A stretch of 64,000 nucleotides of DNA from JBFHIJ01 sp963678775 (GTDB lineage Bacteria > Bacteroidota > Ignavibacteria > Kapaibacteriales > UBA2268), in assembly GCA_963678775.2 (NCBI GenBank), contig CAXXGR010000007.1:682001-746000 (forward strand). The letters run 5' to 3'. The stretch's first letter is position 1. Each line of letters opens with the position of its first letter. The notes under the pieces were generated by a model. It saw only the letters and a program-made list of their open reading frames with translations, was not told the DNA's origin and made no database searches. Below, piece by piece: positions 53,939 through 62,890 of this stretch. The position numbers and the translations under genes were made by a program.

Positions 53939-53971
53939 CAATTTTCAAGCTGTAAAGGAGAAATATTTAAG

Positions 53972-55741
53972 ATGTTAGAAATGAAAAAAGTAAATGCTAT
54001 AATAGATAATATCCCTGTTTCAGTAAACGAGGGTACTACTATCATGGAAGCAGCTGACCAAATTGGTCATCACGTTCCTAGACTTTGTTATCACCCTCAT
54101 ATCTCAACAGAGGGTGCTTGTAGAATTTGTGTTGTAGAAGTAGAAGGCAGACCTAACTTTATACCTTCCTGTGCTACCATACTATCCGATGGGATGGTTA
54201 TAAAAACTAATACTCCTGAGTTACACCAAACTCGACGAGACTTAGTAGAGCTTATGCTTAATAATCACCCAAGCTCTTGCTTGACTTGTGAAAGAGACGG
54301 TAACTGTGAGCTTCAAAACCTAGCTTATAAGTTAGGGGTTAGAGACAGATTATTTGAAGGAAAAAGAAAAAAATACGAAACTGATAAATCATCTCCATCA
54401 GTGTTAAGAAACCCTGAAAAATGTGTGCTTTGTCGCAGATGTATCAGAGTTTGCTCTGAAGTTCAAGGTGTCAATAACTTAAGTCAACTCTATCGTGGAG
54501 TTGATACAGTTGTAGCCCCAGCATTTGGTAATGATATGATTGATTCAGTTTGTATCAACTGTGGACAATGTATTAATGTTTGCCCTACCGGTGCATTCTT
54601 AGCAAAAGATGATACTGACCGTGTATGGGAAGCTTTAAATGACAAAACAAAACATGTAGTAGTACAAACTGCACCTGCGATTCGCGCTGCTATTGGCGAA
54701 GGTTTTGGCATGGAACAAGGTGTAGCCGCGACAAGTCAAACTGTCACAGCTTTAAGACGCTTAGGTTTTGATGCTATTTTTGATACAAACTTTGCAGCTG
54801 ATCTTACCATTATGGAAGAAGCTACAGAGTTCTTGAATAGATTTAATAACGGAGGTGCACTACCACTTATTACTTCTTGCTCTCCTGGTTGGGTTAAATT
54901 CTTGGAACATTTCTACCCTGAATTTATTCCTAACACTTCTACTTGTAGATCACCTATGCAAATGTTGTCTTCATTGACTAAGACCTATTATGCTGAAAAA
55001 ATGGGCTTAAACCCTGAAGATATTTACGTAGTAGCTATTATGCCTTGTACTGCTAAGAAATTTGAAGCAGTTAGACCTGAACACGTAACTGAATCAGGGC
55101 TACCTTTGACTGATGCAGTTCTTACCACAAGAGAATTGATTTGGATGATTAAAGCTTACGGTATTGATTTTGTGAAACTACCGGAATCAGACTTCGATAA
55201 TCCAATGGGTTACTCTACAGGTGCAGGCGATATCTTTGGTTCTACAGGTGGTGTTATGGAAGCTGCATTGCGAACTGCTTATGAAACTATAACAGGCGAA
55301 TCAAGCGACGATATAGAATATAAAGAAGTAAGAGCAGTAGAAGGGTTAAGAGAAGCTTCTCTGGACATCAATGGAATTACTATTAACGTTGCTGTAGCTA
55401 ATGGTTTGAACAATGCGAAGACTATCTTAGAAAAAGTAAAACGTGGCGAAAAAGAATATCATATTCTTGAAATCATGGCTTGCCCTGGTGGTTGCGTTGC
55501 AGGTGGTGGCCAACCATTAACTGATGCAGGCAAATATGTATATCCTATGGATCCTACAATGATTAGGAAACGCCAGGAAGCTCTATATAATATAGATAAG
55601 AACAAAGAAATTCGCAAATCACATGAAAATCCATATATCATTGACCTTTACAAGGATTACTTGGGTGAAGTTGGTGGCGAAAAAGCTCACAAGTTATTAC
55701 ATACTCATTATCATGAAAGAACTCCAAGGGGGATCAAATAA
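53972..55741 (+). CDS. hydA: [FeFe]-hydrogenase catalytic subunit
   Basis: HydA carries the H cluster that makes or splits H2. The 589-residue protein begins with a [2Fe-2S] domain (C39, C50, C53 in LCYHPH and GACRICVVEV), then the His-Cys cluster segment HPSSCLTCERDGNCELQ, and two 4Fe-4S motifs CVLCRRCIRVC and CINCGQCINVCP. H-cluster motifs are L1 TSCSPGW (about 300), L2 MPCTAKKFE (about 356) and L3 EIMACPGGCVAGGGQP (about 499). The C-terminal small-subunit-like region ends the protein (KLLHTHYHERTPRG). L1 has Ser where many hydrogenases have a second Cys. It lies 33 nt after hydB and shares 1 nt with hydC. With HydB and HydC it likely couples NADH and ferredoxin oxidation to H2. Maturases hydEFG are not in the window. 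Confidence 0.95.
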   Translation: MLEMKKVNAIIDNIPVSVNEGTTIMEAADQIGHHVPRLCYHPHISTEGACRICVVEVEGRPNFIPSCATILSDGMVIKTNTPELHQTRRDLVELMLNNHPSSCLTCERDGNCELQNLAYKLGVRDRLFEGKRKKYETDKSSPSVLRNPEKCVLCRRCIRVCSEVQGVNNLSQLYRGVDTVVAPAFGNDMIDSVCINCGQCINVCPTGAFLAKDDTDRVWEALNDKTKHVVVQTAPAIRAAIGEGFGMEQGVAATSQTVTALRRLGFDAIFDTNFAADLTIMEEATEFLNRFNNGGALPLITSCSPGWVKFLEHFYPEFIPNTSTCRSPMQMLSSLTKTYYAEKMGLNPEDIYVVAIMPCTAKKFEAVRPEHVTESGLPLTDAVLTTRELIWMIKAYGIDFVKLPESDFDNPMGYSTGAGDIFGSTGGVMEAALRTAYETITGESSDDIEYKEVRAVEGLREASLDINGITINVAVANGLNNAKTILEKVKRGEKEYHILEIMACPGGCVAGGGQPLTDAGKYVYPMDPTMIRKRQEALYNIDKNKEIRKSHENPYIIDLYKDYLGEVGGEKAHKLLHTHYHERTPRGIK

Positions 55742-56238
55742 TGGAAATCAGCAAAATGCCTATCACTTTAGATACGGATATAGTAGAATATATTGAAGAA
55801 GTAAAACAGTTAGAGCATCCTGAAAGTTATTTGATTTCTGTTTTACATAAAGTACAAGGTAGATATGGCTACCTACAAAAAGTACACATGGAAGAAGTTG
55901 CTCATTTATTGCAGGTTCCTGCAGCAACGGTAAGTGGCGTAGCTACATTTTACCACTTCTTTAGATTAAAACCATCCGGCAAATATCAAATATCTATTTG
56001 CTTGGGTACAGCATGCTTTGTAAAAGGTGCAAATCTAGTATTAGATGCTTTTATGAATGAACTAGGTATAGAAATTGGTGAAACTACCAGTGATGGTATG
56101 TTTTCTATCGAAGGAACAAGATGTATTGGGGTGTGTGCATTAGCACCTGTTGTTACAATTAATGGCAAAGTATATAGTCAGGTAACAGCACCTCAAGTAA
56201 ACGAAATTCTTCATAAACTAAAAGCAGAAGATAAATAA
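55741..56238 (+). CDS. hydC: NuoE-like subunit of trimeric [FeFe]-hydrogenase
   Basis: HydC is the thioredoxin-like [2Fe-2S] subunit of HydABC. The 165-residue protein has the four ligands of the NuoE family: two in ISICLGTACFVKGA (C-x4-C, about 84-89) and two in GTRCIGVCALAP (C-x3-C, about 124-128). The helical N-terminus contains YLISVLHKVQGRYGYL and VSGVATFYHFFRLKPSG, also typical. Its ATG overlaps the hydA stop in TAATG after a GGGGGATC ribosome binding site, so the genes are translationally coupled. A terminator follows, so the operon is hydB-hydA-hydC. Confidence 0.95.
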   Translation: MEISKMPITLDTDIVEYIEEVKQLEHPESYLISVLHKVQGRYGYLQKVHMEEVAHLLQVPAATVSGVATFYHFFRLKPSGKYQISICLGTACFVKGANLVLDAFMNELGIEIGETTSDGMFSIEGTRCIGVCALAPVVTINGKVYSQVTAPQVNEILHKLKAEDK

Positions 56239-56271
56239 CCTTTCTTGTTACTGTTACTGCATTCTATATAC

Positions 56272-56301
56272 AAAAAGGGGCTGAAACATCAGCCCCTTTT
56301 T
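56272..56301 (+). terminator. Rho-independent terminator of hydBAC
   Basis: Perfect 13-bp inverted repeat AAAAAGGGGCTGA / TCAGCCCCTTTTT with a 4-nt loop. It directly abuts the left end of the IS element. Confidence 0.92.
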
Positions 56302-56302
56302 A

Positions 56303-58063
56303 GAGACTGTAAGAGACTGTAAACTAAACTCTGTCTTTTGATTTATTATTATAACTCTAATGGACAGAGTTTATTTTGCACTGCCTTGCTAAATATTGGA
56401 TTTAAAAATTAGGCAAGAAAATAAGTGCTTTTTACACCCTTATTTTGCTCAAATTGTGGGCAATAGCCATAATTCCAAGTTCTATTTCTACTTTTTGTTG
56501 ACCTCTGAGCATAAGTCTCCTATAGCCTTTGTTCTGCTTGATTTGACCAAAGACTGCTTCAGGCTCTATTGTTCGTCGGACTTTTTTAATTATTCCTTCA
56601 GGCGAGTTAAGCCGTTGTCGGGCTGTTTCACGCAGTTTTCTCAATTTATGATTAACCTTGATTATCCTGTTTCCAACTGCTTTGAAACATTTCGCTCTCA
56701 GTGGGCAGCCTTCGCAGTTTTGTGCCTCATAGTATGATAATTCCTGAACAAATCCTGTTTTAGATTTCTCGTTTTGTGTCTTGAGCCAAGATAATTTTTG
56801 TCCTATTGTGCAGTAAAAGCAATCTTCTTTTTCGTTGTAATAAAAATTTCCGCTCTTACTTATATCAGTAACATATTTTTTCTTTGTTTCTTTGTCATAC
56901 ATATTAAATTTAACAAAGCCGATAATCTCATTGGCTTCTAAATATGTGTAGTTCTCCTCGCTACCATAGCCTGCGTCTGCGGTTACTTCCTCCGGCTTGG
57001 TCTCGTATAATTTACAGTATTGTTCTAAGTGTGGAATTAATGTAGTAGTGTCGCCGGCTGTTTGGTGAACTGTGTAATTGACGATAAACTGATTGTTAGT
57101 ACTGATTTGCCAATTATATGCTGCCTTGAGATGACCGTTGTTCATGTGGTCTTCTTTCATGCGCATAAATGTCGCATCTTTGTCAGTTTTAGAGCAACTA
57201 TTTTTGTCTGCCAATTCCTCTAAAGCCTTATTATTCCTGCGTGCTTGTTCGGGATATTCCTTTACTGCCCGTCTGATTTGGGCTTTTTTTTTACTGCCAA
57301 TTTCATAACCTTGGAGTGATTTATTCAATGCATCAACAATGCTTTGAACACGGTCAGGAGTTAATTCCTCAGGTGATTCAGGTTTAGTTTCCTGCACTTC
57401 CTGCTTAGTCACTGATACTGCATAATCCCACAATGTGTGGATGCGATCAAGCATTTTTTCCTGTCTGCCTTGAACAGCTTTTTTCCAGATAAAAGTAAAT
57501 TTATTGGCATTGGCCTCAAGCTTGGTTCCATCGGTGTAAATATCTTTAAGTGTGAGAAGACCTGCTTCATGTAAATGAATAACTATATCTCTGAAAAGTA
57601 GCTTCAATACAGGTTCAATACGTTTGCCTCGGAAATTATTTATAGTATTATGATCAGGTTTTTGCATGCCTGCGAGCTACATAAAAAAAACATTTTCCTG
57701 AACCGCTGCTTCTAATTTTCGACTGGAGAAAATATTCTGCATATAACCGAAAAATAGAATTTTAACCATCATTTTCGGGTTGTAAGGCGGTGCTCCGTTT
57801 GGATCATATAGGCTATAAAGGTAACGTAAATCTAAATTTTCAATAATTTGATTTACAATACGAACAGGGTGTTTCGCCGGAATGAAATCCTCCAAAGACG
57901 GAGGGAATAACATCGGTTGATTTTGATTACCTGTACGGAATGCGAGTTTTCTTTGACGTTTTTTTCATATACAAATATACAAAAAAATAGCTTATTCCCT
58001 TGTAATTACTTGCAATTAAAGTAGTTACAAAAAATAAGAGACTGTCGGTTTTGAGACAGCCTC
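56303..58063 (-). mobile_element. IS1182-type insertion sequence, probably inactive
   Basis: The element holds an IS1182-family transposase with an amber mutation. The left end GAGACTGT and the right end ACAGCCTC form imperfect terminal inverted repeats, and GAGACTGTAA occurs twice in tandem at the left end (56303-56322). TTTTTA lies just outside both ends (56297-56302 and 58064-58069) and could be a target duplication, but the left copy is also the T run of the hyd terminator, so the boundary is tentative. Length by these limits is 1761 bp, reasonable for the family. The insertion sits between the hyd and feo operons and breaks no gene. Confidence 0.6.
56432..57913 (-). pseudogene. IS1182-family transposase interrupted by an in-frame TAG
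   Basis: The N-terminal part (57913-57677) reads MLFPPSLEDFIPAKHPVRIVN and ends ENVFFM then TAG, and the same frame continues LAGMQKPDHNTINNFRGKR. In relatives this place reads FMWLAGM, so a TGG to TAG change has cut a Trp codon. The C-terminal part (57667-56432) has the DDE regions: DIYTDGTKLEANANKFT, VTADAGYGSEEN, and EPEAVFGQIKQNKGYRR, plus the Cys-rich insert CEGCPLRAKCF. Upstream of the ATG the sequence AFRTGNQNQP, part of the family's usual N-terminus, is in frame, but its likely start (MKKTSKK) is one base out of frame. So two defects are visible. Transposition from this copy is unlikely unless suppressed. Confidence 0.85.
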
Positions 58064-58065
58064 TT
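58036..58065 (-). terminator. Hairpin between IS right end and dtxR, possible terminator of feoAB-dtxR
   Basis: On the reverse strand AAGAGGCTGTC pairs with GACAGTCTCTT (11 positions, one G-U) with an 8-nt loop and is followed by ATTTTTTG, 25 nt after the dtxR stop. It overlaps the inferred IS end, so it is either a native dtxR terminator or one carried by the IS. Confidence 0.6.
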
Positions 58066-58090
58066 TTTACTTTTGAATTTTTGAAAGTAT

Positions 58091-58735
58091 TTATTTCACA
58101 TAGATACTTCTAGCTATTTCGTTTCCTAATATTTTATTAGCGCCTGCAAGCTTTATAGTAATAGGTCCATTAAAAGGAGCTTTTTCAATTACTTGAATGT
58201 CTACATCAGGCACTAAACCCTGAGATTCAAAATAGGCAAGCATCTCCGAATCGTTATCTACTAATCTAGAAATAGAAACCGTTTTACCAGGATCTATTTC
58301 TATCAATGGAGTTTCTTGATGATCAGGTAGTACACCATCTTTTTGTGGTATAGGATGACCATGAGGATCGAATTGAGGATTCCCTAACAAGTCGTCAATT
58401 TTTTGTAAAAACTCATCAGAAATGTGATGCTCTAACCGGCATGCTTCATCATGAACTTTTTCCAAGGAAAAGCCTAACATTTCTTTTAGGTATAATTCTA
58501 ATAGTCTGTGATGTCTTAAGATTTCGAGTGCAATCTTTTCACCATTAGAAGTAAGTTTTACGCCTTTATAAGAATTATAATCTACCATTCCCATATTTGC
58601 AAGTCTTTTAAGCATGCCCGTAACGGAAGCGCCTGAGATGTTTAACTCTTTTGCTATCTTAGTAGTAGAAACCGGTCCGGCTTCTTCTAATTTATATATA
58701 GTCTTAAGATAATCTTGTACAGCTTGACTTAACAT
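58091..58735 (-). CDS. DtxR/MntR-family metal-dependent repressor with FeoA-like C-terminal domain
   Basis: The 214-residue protein has the DtxR layout: a winged HTH (about 1-70; AVQDYLKTIYKLEE, then TKIAKELNISGASVTGMLKRL), a metal-binding dimerisation domain (about 75-140; HHRLLELYLKEMLGF and EACRLEHHISDEF, with the ligand Glu and His), and a C-terminal SH3-like FeoA domain (about 150-214). Metal-loaded repressors of this type shut off iron or manganese import. It is last in feoA-feoB-dtxR, 74 nt after feoB. A TTAGGTATAACTAAC box at the feoA promoter suggests it represses its own operon. Iron or manganese sensing cannot be decided from sequence; ferrous iron is likelier from context. Confidence 0.9.
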   Translation of the reverse strand: MLSQAVQDYLKTIYKLEEAGPVSTTKIAKELNISGASVTGMLKRLANMGMVDYNSYKGVKLTSNGEKIALEILRHHRLLELYLKEMLGFSLEKVHDEACRLEHHISDEFLQKIDDLLGNPQFDPHGHPIPQKDGVLPDHQETPLIEIDPGKTVSISRLVDNDSEMLAYFESQGLVPDVDIQVIEKAPFNGPITIKLAGANKILGNEIARSIYVK

Positions 58736-58809
58736 AGTTCAAAAATCAATAGTGGTACATTCATGTTTTATATAAACTAATAAATATTTTATTCTTATCT
58801 AAATATTAT

Positions 58810-60723
58810 TTACGCACCTAATACAATTTTAAACAAAAAGGCAGATAAAGTAGCTATCAATATAGCTAACAAGCCTGAATAAATTGCTATTTTCCATTTA
58901 AACTCTTTGACTATTACTACGAAAGTAGTAAAGCAGGGAAAATATAGCGAAACAAAAATAATAAATACAATTACTTGTGCATTTGTAAGCGGCAAATCTA
59001 CCAACGTAGAAACATGCATTGCTTGGTTTAGCATAACAAGTATTAACTCTTTTCTCCAAAATCCAAAGATTAGAGTTGATCCTAATTGTTCGGGGAGGCC
59101 CAAAATTGTATTTAAAATCGGAGCAAATGCTGTATCTAAATATTTGGCAACTCCAAAGTACTCAATCCATCCAAGGAACACTCCTCCACCTATCAAGAAA
59201 ATAGTAGCTTCTCTAATGAAATCTCGTGTCTTTAGCCATGTAGATTTAACAGATGACTTAAGCATTGGTTTTCTTAATCTCGGAATTTCTAATACCATAC
59301 CTGTTGGCTCAGATAAAAATATTGATAGTACTTTCCCTACACCAGCTATGACTAATAGTATGTAGAAAAAGATTATCATTGCCCAAAAAGGCCCTGTAAA
59401 GGCTGCTGAAAGTGCAAAAATTACAGTTATTCTAGCAGAGCATGGTACAAAAGGTATCAACATAGCACTAATAACTCTGTCACGTTTATCTTCTAACATA
59501 CGAGTTGCATATAATGCAGGTATTGCACACCCTAAGCCAAGAATAAATGAAACTACCGATTTCCCATGAAGACCAATTTTGTGCATTAATCCATCTATTA
59601 AAAATGCAATCCTAGATAAATAACCGGTATCTTCAAAAAGTGAGGTAAGAAATACTAAGGGTAAAAAGTAAGGCAGCACAATGCCAACAACACCAATTAG
59701 TCCCTGATAGGCTCCATTTACTGAGTACCAGGCGAATTCATTTACATCTTTAAGACCAGAGAAAGTTCCTGCTAAAGCATCTAATGGAGGCTCTACTATT
59801 CCGGCAAGAAAATCCCCAACTAAAAATATAGAAAGAAAATATAAAAAGAAAAATATTACTAAGAATATATTTCCAAAAAGAGGGTGTAGTAATAAGTTAT
59901 CTATTCTTTCTAAAAATGGTTTTGATTGCTTAGCGATTATTTCAGATATATCTTCAGACATTTTCATAGCAAGGTGATGCCGCTCATAAGAAACAGTCTC
60001 AAAGGAGTCCTTTCCATTCTCTTCTTCTAACTGACGCCTGATTGGAGCAGAAATCGGTTCTAGTTTATCTCGAATTTCTTGTGGCAGAGCTGCAGGATTT
60101 TCAATAGACTTAATTGCAAAAAATCTGGGCTTTGCGTTATATTCATTTTTGAATGATTCAAGATGTGGGTATAAATTTTGTAGATGCATTTCAAATCGAT
60201 GTGTATAGTCCAATGTACTTGGTGCTATAGTTTTGCCATTTATTCGTTTATAGCAGTGCTCTGTAAGATTTTTAATGCCTTTTCCAAATAGAGCTTGAGT
60301 AGGAATTACAGGAACATTCAAAATATTTTGAAGTTTTTCATAATCTACTTTCAAACCATAGCTTGCAAAAATATCTTCCATATTGACAGCTACAATCATT
60401 GGTAATCCTAATTCAAGAAGCTCAACTGTCAACTCAAGCGATCTGGAAAGCAGTGTGCCATCAACTACATTAATTATTAAATCAATTTTGCCTTGTAAAA
60501 GATATTCTAATGTAATTTGCTCTGAAGTTTGCGAAGAATTTATCGAATATAAGCCCGGAAGATCTACTAATTTAAATTTTTCTCCAAAAATATTTATCAG
60601 AGATTCATTCAGTTCGTATGTTGAACCTGATGCAGAAGTTTTTACATCAGACATTACTGAAAATACAGTACTTTTCCCTGAATTTGGTTGACCTATCAAT
60701 GCTATTGTTTTAATTCCATTCAT
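58810..60723 (-). CDS. feoB: Ferrous iron transporter FeoB, short form
   Basis: FeoB is a GTPase-linked Fe2+ permease of the inner membrane. The 637-residue protein has an N-terminal G domain with G1 GQPNSGKST (11-19), G3 DLPG (54-57) and G4 NMED (near 113). A membrane part follows with two Gate motifs, among them GCAIPALYATRMLEDKRDRV and IPFVPCSARI, whose Cys and polar residues line the channel. It lacks the C-terminal extension of E. coli FeoB (773 residues), as do many anaerobe FeoB. Its ATG overlaps the feoA end by 4 nt (ATGA). Confidence 0.95.
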   Translation of the reverse strand: MNGIKTIALIGQPNSGKSTVFSVMSDVKTSASGSTYELNESLINIFGEKFKLVDLPGLYSINSSQTSEQITLEYLLQGKIDLIINVVDGTLLSRSLELTVELLELGLPMIVAVNMEDIFASYGLKVDYEKLQNILNVPVIPTQALFGKGIKNLTEHCYKRINGKTIAPSTLDYTHRFEMHLQNLYPHLESFKNEYNAKPRFFAIKSIENPAALPQEIRDKLEPISAPIRRQLEEENGKDSFETVSYERHHLAMKMSEDISEIIAKQSKPFLERIDNLLLHPLFGNIFLVIFFFLYFLSIFLVGDFLAGIVEPPLDALAGTFSGLKDVNEFAWYSVNGAYQGLIGVVGIVLPYFLPLVFLTSLFEDTGYLSRIAFLIDGLMHKIGLHGKSVVSFILGLGCAIPALYATRMLEDKRDRVISAMLIPFVPCSARITVIFALSAAFTGPFWAMIIFFYILLVIAGVGKVLSIFLSEPTGMVLEIPRLRKPMLKSSVKSTWLKTRDFIREATIFLIGGGVFLGWIEYFGVAKYLDTAFAPILNTILGLPEQLGSTLIFGFWRKELILVMLNQAMHVSTLVDLPLTNAQVIVFIIFVSLYFPCFTTFVVIVKEFKWKIAIYSGLLAILIATLSAFLFKIVLGA

Positions 60724-60953
60724 AACTGTTCTACCATTATTTTTTCAGCTAACCCCTTCCCTATTGCAAGTTTTGAAATAGAGCTAGACTCATTATGGAG
60801 TAAAACAGGTCCTGATTTTTTACTTCTTATTTTTATTACATTATCACCAATATTCAAACCAAGATTACTCAATTTTATTTTTGCAGTACTACCAGCTAAA
60901 ATTTCTCTTATATTTAAAATGATATTATCTGGAGCATCTTGTAAAGTAGACAT
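60720..60953 (-). CDS. feoA: FeoA-like accessory protein of ferrous iron transport
   Basis: The 77-residue protein is an SH3-like FeoA domain: IREILAGSTAKIKLSNLGLNIGD (about 15-37), then GPVLLHNESSSISKLAIGKGLAEKIMV. FeoA is thought to regulate FeoB. It is first in feoA-feoB-dtxR and translationally coupled to feoB. A Bacteroidota-type promoter and a DtxR-like box precede it. Confidence 0.88.
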   Translation of the reverse strand: MSTLQDAPDNIILNIREILAGSTAKIKLSNLGLNIGDNVIKIRSKKSGPVLLHNESSSISKLAIGKGLAEKIMVEQL

Positions 60954-60985
60954 ATTCTCACCAATAAAAATATTGACAATACCCT

Positions 60986-61002
60986 TTAGGTATAACTAAC
61001 AG
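60986..61002 (-). promoter_or_regulatory. DtxR/MntR-like operator upstream of feoAB-dtxR
   Basis: TTAGGTATAACTAACAG resembles the DtxR box (TTAGGTTAGCCTAACCTAA type): the left half TTAGGT and the centre CTAAC match. It lies immediately after the -7 box, where a bound repressor would block transcription, 33 nt before the feoA ATG. Confidence 0.55.
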
Positions 61003-61033
61003 CAAAAATAGACATTGCTAAAGTATTGTCAAA
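61003..61033 (-). promoter_or_regulatory. Promoter of feoAB-dtxR
   Basis: On the reverse strand TTTGACA (61033-61027), 16 nt, then TATTTTTG (61010-61003), fitting both TTGACA and the Bacteroidota TAnnTTTG -7 box. The DtxR-like box follows directly. Confidence 0.6.
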
Positions 61034-61291
61034 GCTTTTTTTTATTAAATAATACCAATAATCCAATTTCCATAGGTATTTGATGTGTCTATCCATCTAA
61101 CATGAATATTATTTATCATATCTGTGAAAAATGAAAATAAACTTTAATTGGGATAAGTTAATTAAGATGAGTATAGTTACAATACTTTACCAGTAAATAT
61201 CTTTCAAAATTAGACATAGAAATATTAAAATGGATAATAATGAACTTTAGGACGAGTGGGTATAAGAGTGGTCAAATCATTTTGCGAGTTT

Positions 61292-61319
61292 AAGGAGCGT
61301 AATCTAAATACGCCCCTTT
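61292..61319 (-). terminator. Weak hairpin after the unknown 513-residue protein gene
   Basis: On the reverse strand AAGGGGCGTA and TACGCTCCTT pair over 10 positions with one G-U around an 8-nt loop, 30 nt after the stop. No T run follows, so it may be a stabilising rather than terminating structure. Confidence 0.4.
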
Positions 61320-61348
61320 GTACCCGAATTTTCTATTCTATCTTAAAT

Positions 61349-62890
61349 CTACTCTGCGGCATAAACTTTTACTTGATCATTCAGCTCTTGAATCATATAG
61401 TCCCATAATGTAATATAGGGTATGATTTCAAGAGAATCTAATATTTCATTATCGGGAGTATTATCTACAAGCTGTTTGTAGTATCTAAGAGTAGTTTTAC
61501 GAATCATATTTGCCTTGAAATTATGTTGAATCATAGTTTGTAACATCCTTAAAAATGCAAAAGTTCTTCTATGACCTTTTAGTTTCAGTGTATTTCTTTC
61601 TAGATAAAAGGCAATTTCACCTTCCATGTCCAGAATATTTCTAAATTCATTATTTGCAAAATAATGCATAAACTGTATTACTAAGAAAGATGTATTGAAT
61701 TCTAATCTTTCTTTTTCATAATTAGGCATATTATCTAGTATTTCGATTATCTCAAATTTTTTCTTAAATGGCTTAGATACCATTCTTTTAGATCTTAATC
61801 TACCCATAGCAGTAAGCACATAAATTGCTCCGGCATATAATCGCCATTTATCAAATACAGCATCATCCATATTTTTGAAATTAACGTTATTCATTACTTC
61901 AGTGATTACCATTTCAGCACGTTTATATTCTTCACCATGTACAAGAAGAACAAAGAAGTTTTGCATAACTGTAAACCATAAATCAGAACCTTCAGGAAAC
62001 ATTTCTATTACATCATCTGCAAGTTTTATATTTTCATCAATGTTTCCTACTCTTCTAAATGCATCTAATTTTGCCTGTGCAAACTCGACAAATACCTCAT
62101 GACTATATAGATCTGGATTGTCTTTATAATATTTTTGAATATCGTTACAAATAGTCAAAACTCTATCATAGTCAAATTTGATTTGTTGCAAATATAGTTG
62201 GATTTGGAAATATCTAATTCTAAGCATATGTGAATCTTCACCCATCATTAAAGTTTCTAACTTTTTTACGCTTTGTTCAGTACGAATAATAAACGCTTCA
62301 GGATGTACAGTTCTTTCCACTTTTCTGGATAAATCACAATAAAGTTCGTTAGCAACTATCTCAGCATTATAGATATGAATTTCTCTTCTAACTATCTCAA
62401 CGTATTCGGAATATTTCATTTTGGTGCGGACTTTTGGGGCTATCTGCATTAATATTTTTCCGGCTTCAAGGATAAACTCCGATATTCTGTACTTTAGAGA
62501 ATAATCTAATACTCTCTCAAGTATTTTTACACCGGTTTTATCAGCTTTCTTTTCAATTAATGTTCTTCCGATTTCAAGTTCTCGCTTAAACTTGTAGTAA
62601 TTTTCTTCGTAAGGACTCACCCAAGGTTGTTTTTTTTCTAAAAGTAATACTGTTTCTAGTAATTTGTCTTTTAATCTAGACTTGAGCATTTGATATTTCT
62701 TCTCTGAAGGATCAGAATTATATAAATCATAGGCAGCGTCTTCATCTGACGCATATCTATGATCCTTAATCCCTTCATAGAAGTTATGCATCATAGTATC
62801 TCCACCTTCCTGCAAATCTTCAGGAATACCTTCTAAACGTTTTTGTCTTTTTGCATTGACTATCTTTACTACTTCAATAAGTTCTTTCAC
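61349..62890 (-). CDS. Unknown all-helical, TPR-like cytoplasmic protein
   Basis: I do not recognise this 513-residue protein. It has no signal peptide or membrane helix and is rich in Leu, Glu, Lys, Arg and Tyr, with the pattern of repeated amphipathic helices from about 60 to 500 (for example AKLDAFRRVGNIDENIKLADDVIEMFP and EYKRAEMVITEVMNN), as in TPR or similar alpha-solenoids. A compact N-terminal block has YDLYNSDPSEKKYQMLKSRL (about 62-81), which I associate with uncharacterised FCB proteins. The start is a GTG at 62890 with AAAGGA 9 nt before it. It appears monocistronic. Function unknown; alpha-solenoids usually serve protein contacts. Confidence 0.8.
   Translation of the reverse strand: MKELIEVVKIVNAKRQKRLEGIPEDLQEGGDTMMHNFYEGIKDHRYASDEDAAYDLYNSDPSEKKYQMLKSRLKDKLLETVLLLEKKQPWVSPYEENYYKFKRELEIGRTLIEKKADKTGVKILERVLDYSLKYRISEFILEAGKILMQIAPKVRTKMKYSEYVEIVRREIHIYNAEIVANELYCDLSRKVERTVHPEAFIIRTEQSVKKLETLMMGEDSHMLRIRYFQIQLYLQQIKFDYDRVLTICNDIQKYYKDNPDLYSHEVFVEFAQAKLDAFRRVGNIDENIKLADDVIEMFPEGSDLWFTVMQNFFVLLVHGEEYKRAEMVITEVMNNVNFKNMDDAVFDKWRLYAGAIYVLTAMGRLRSKRMVSKPFKKKFEIIEILDNMPNYEKERLEFNTSFLVIQFMHYFANNEFRNILDMEGEIAFYLERNTLKLKGHRRTFAFLRMLQTMIQHNFKANMIRKTTLRYYKQLVDNTPDNEILDSLEIIPYITLWDYMIQELNDQVKVYAAE

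Larger units (their letters stand above)
60954..61348. other. Intergenic region upstream of feoA
   Basis: These 395 bases have no supported ORF. They hold the feoA promoter with a DtxR-like box at the left (listed separately) and a hairpin after the unknown gene at the right. The middle, about 61034-61290, is AT-rich with nothing I can name. Confidence 0.6.

Noticed and set aside
56303..56322. Tandem GAGACTGTAA as a CRISPR or other repeat array
   Set aside because: Only two adjacent 10-bp units, at the end of an insertion sequence.
57674..57676. TAG in the transposase as a recoded sense codon
   Set aside because: TAG is used as an ordinary stop here (flhF, nuoG, atpA end in TAG) and no other gene has an in-frame TAG.
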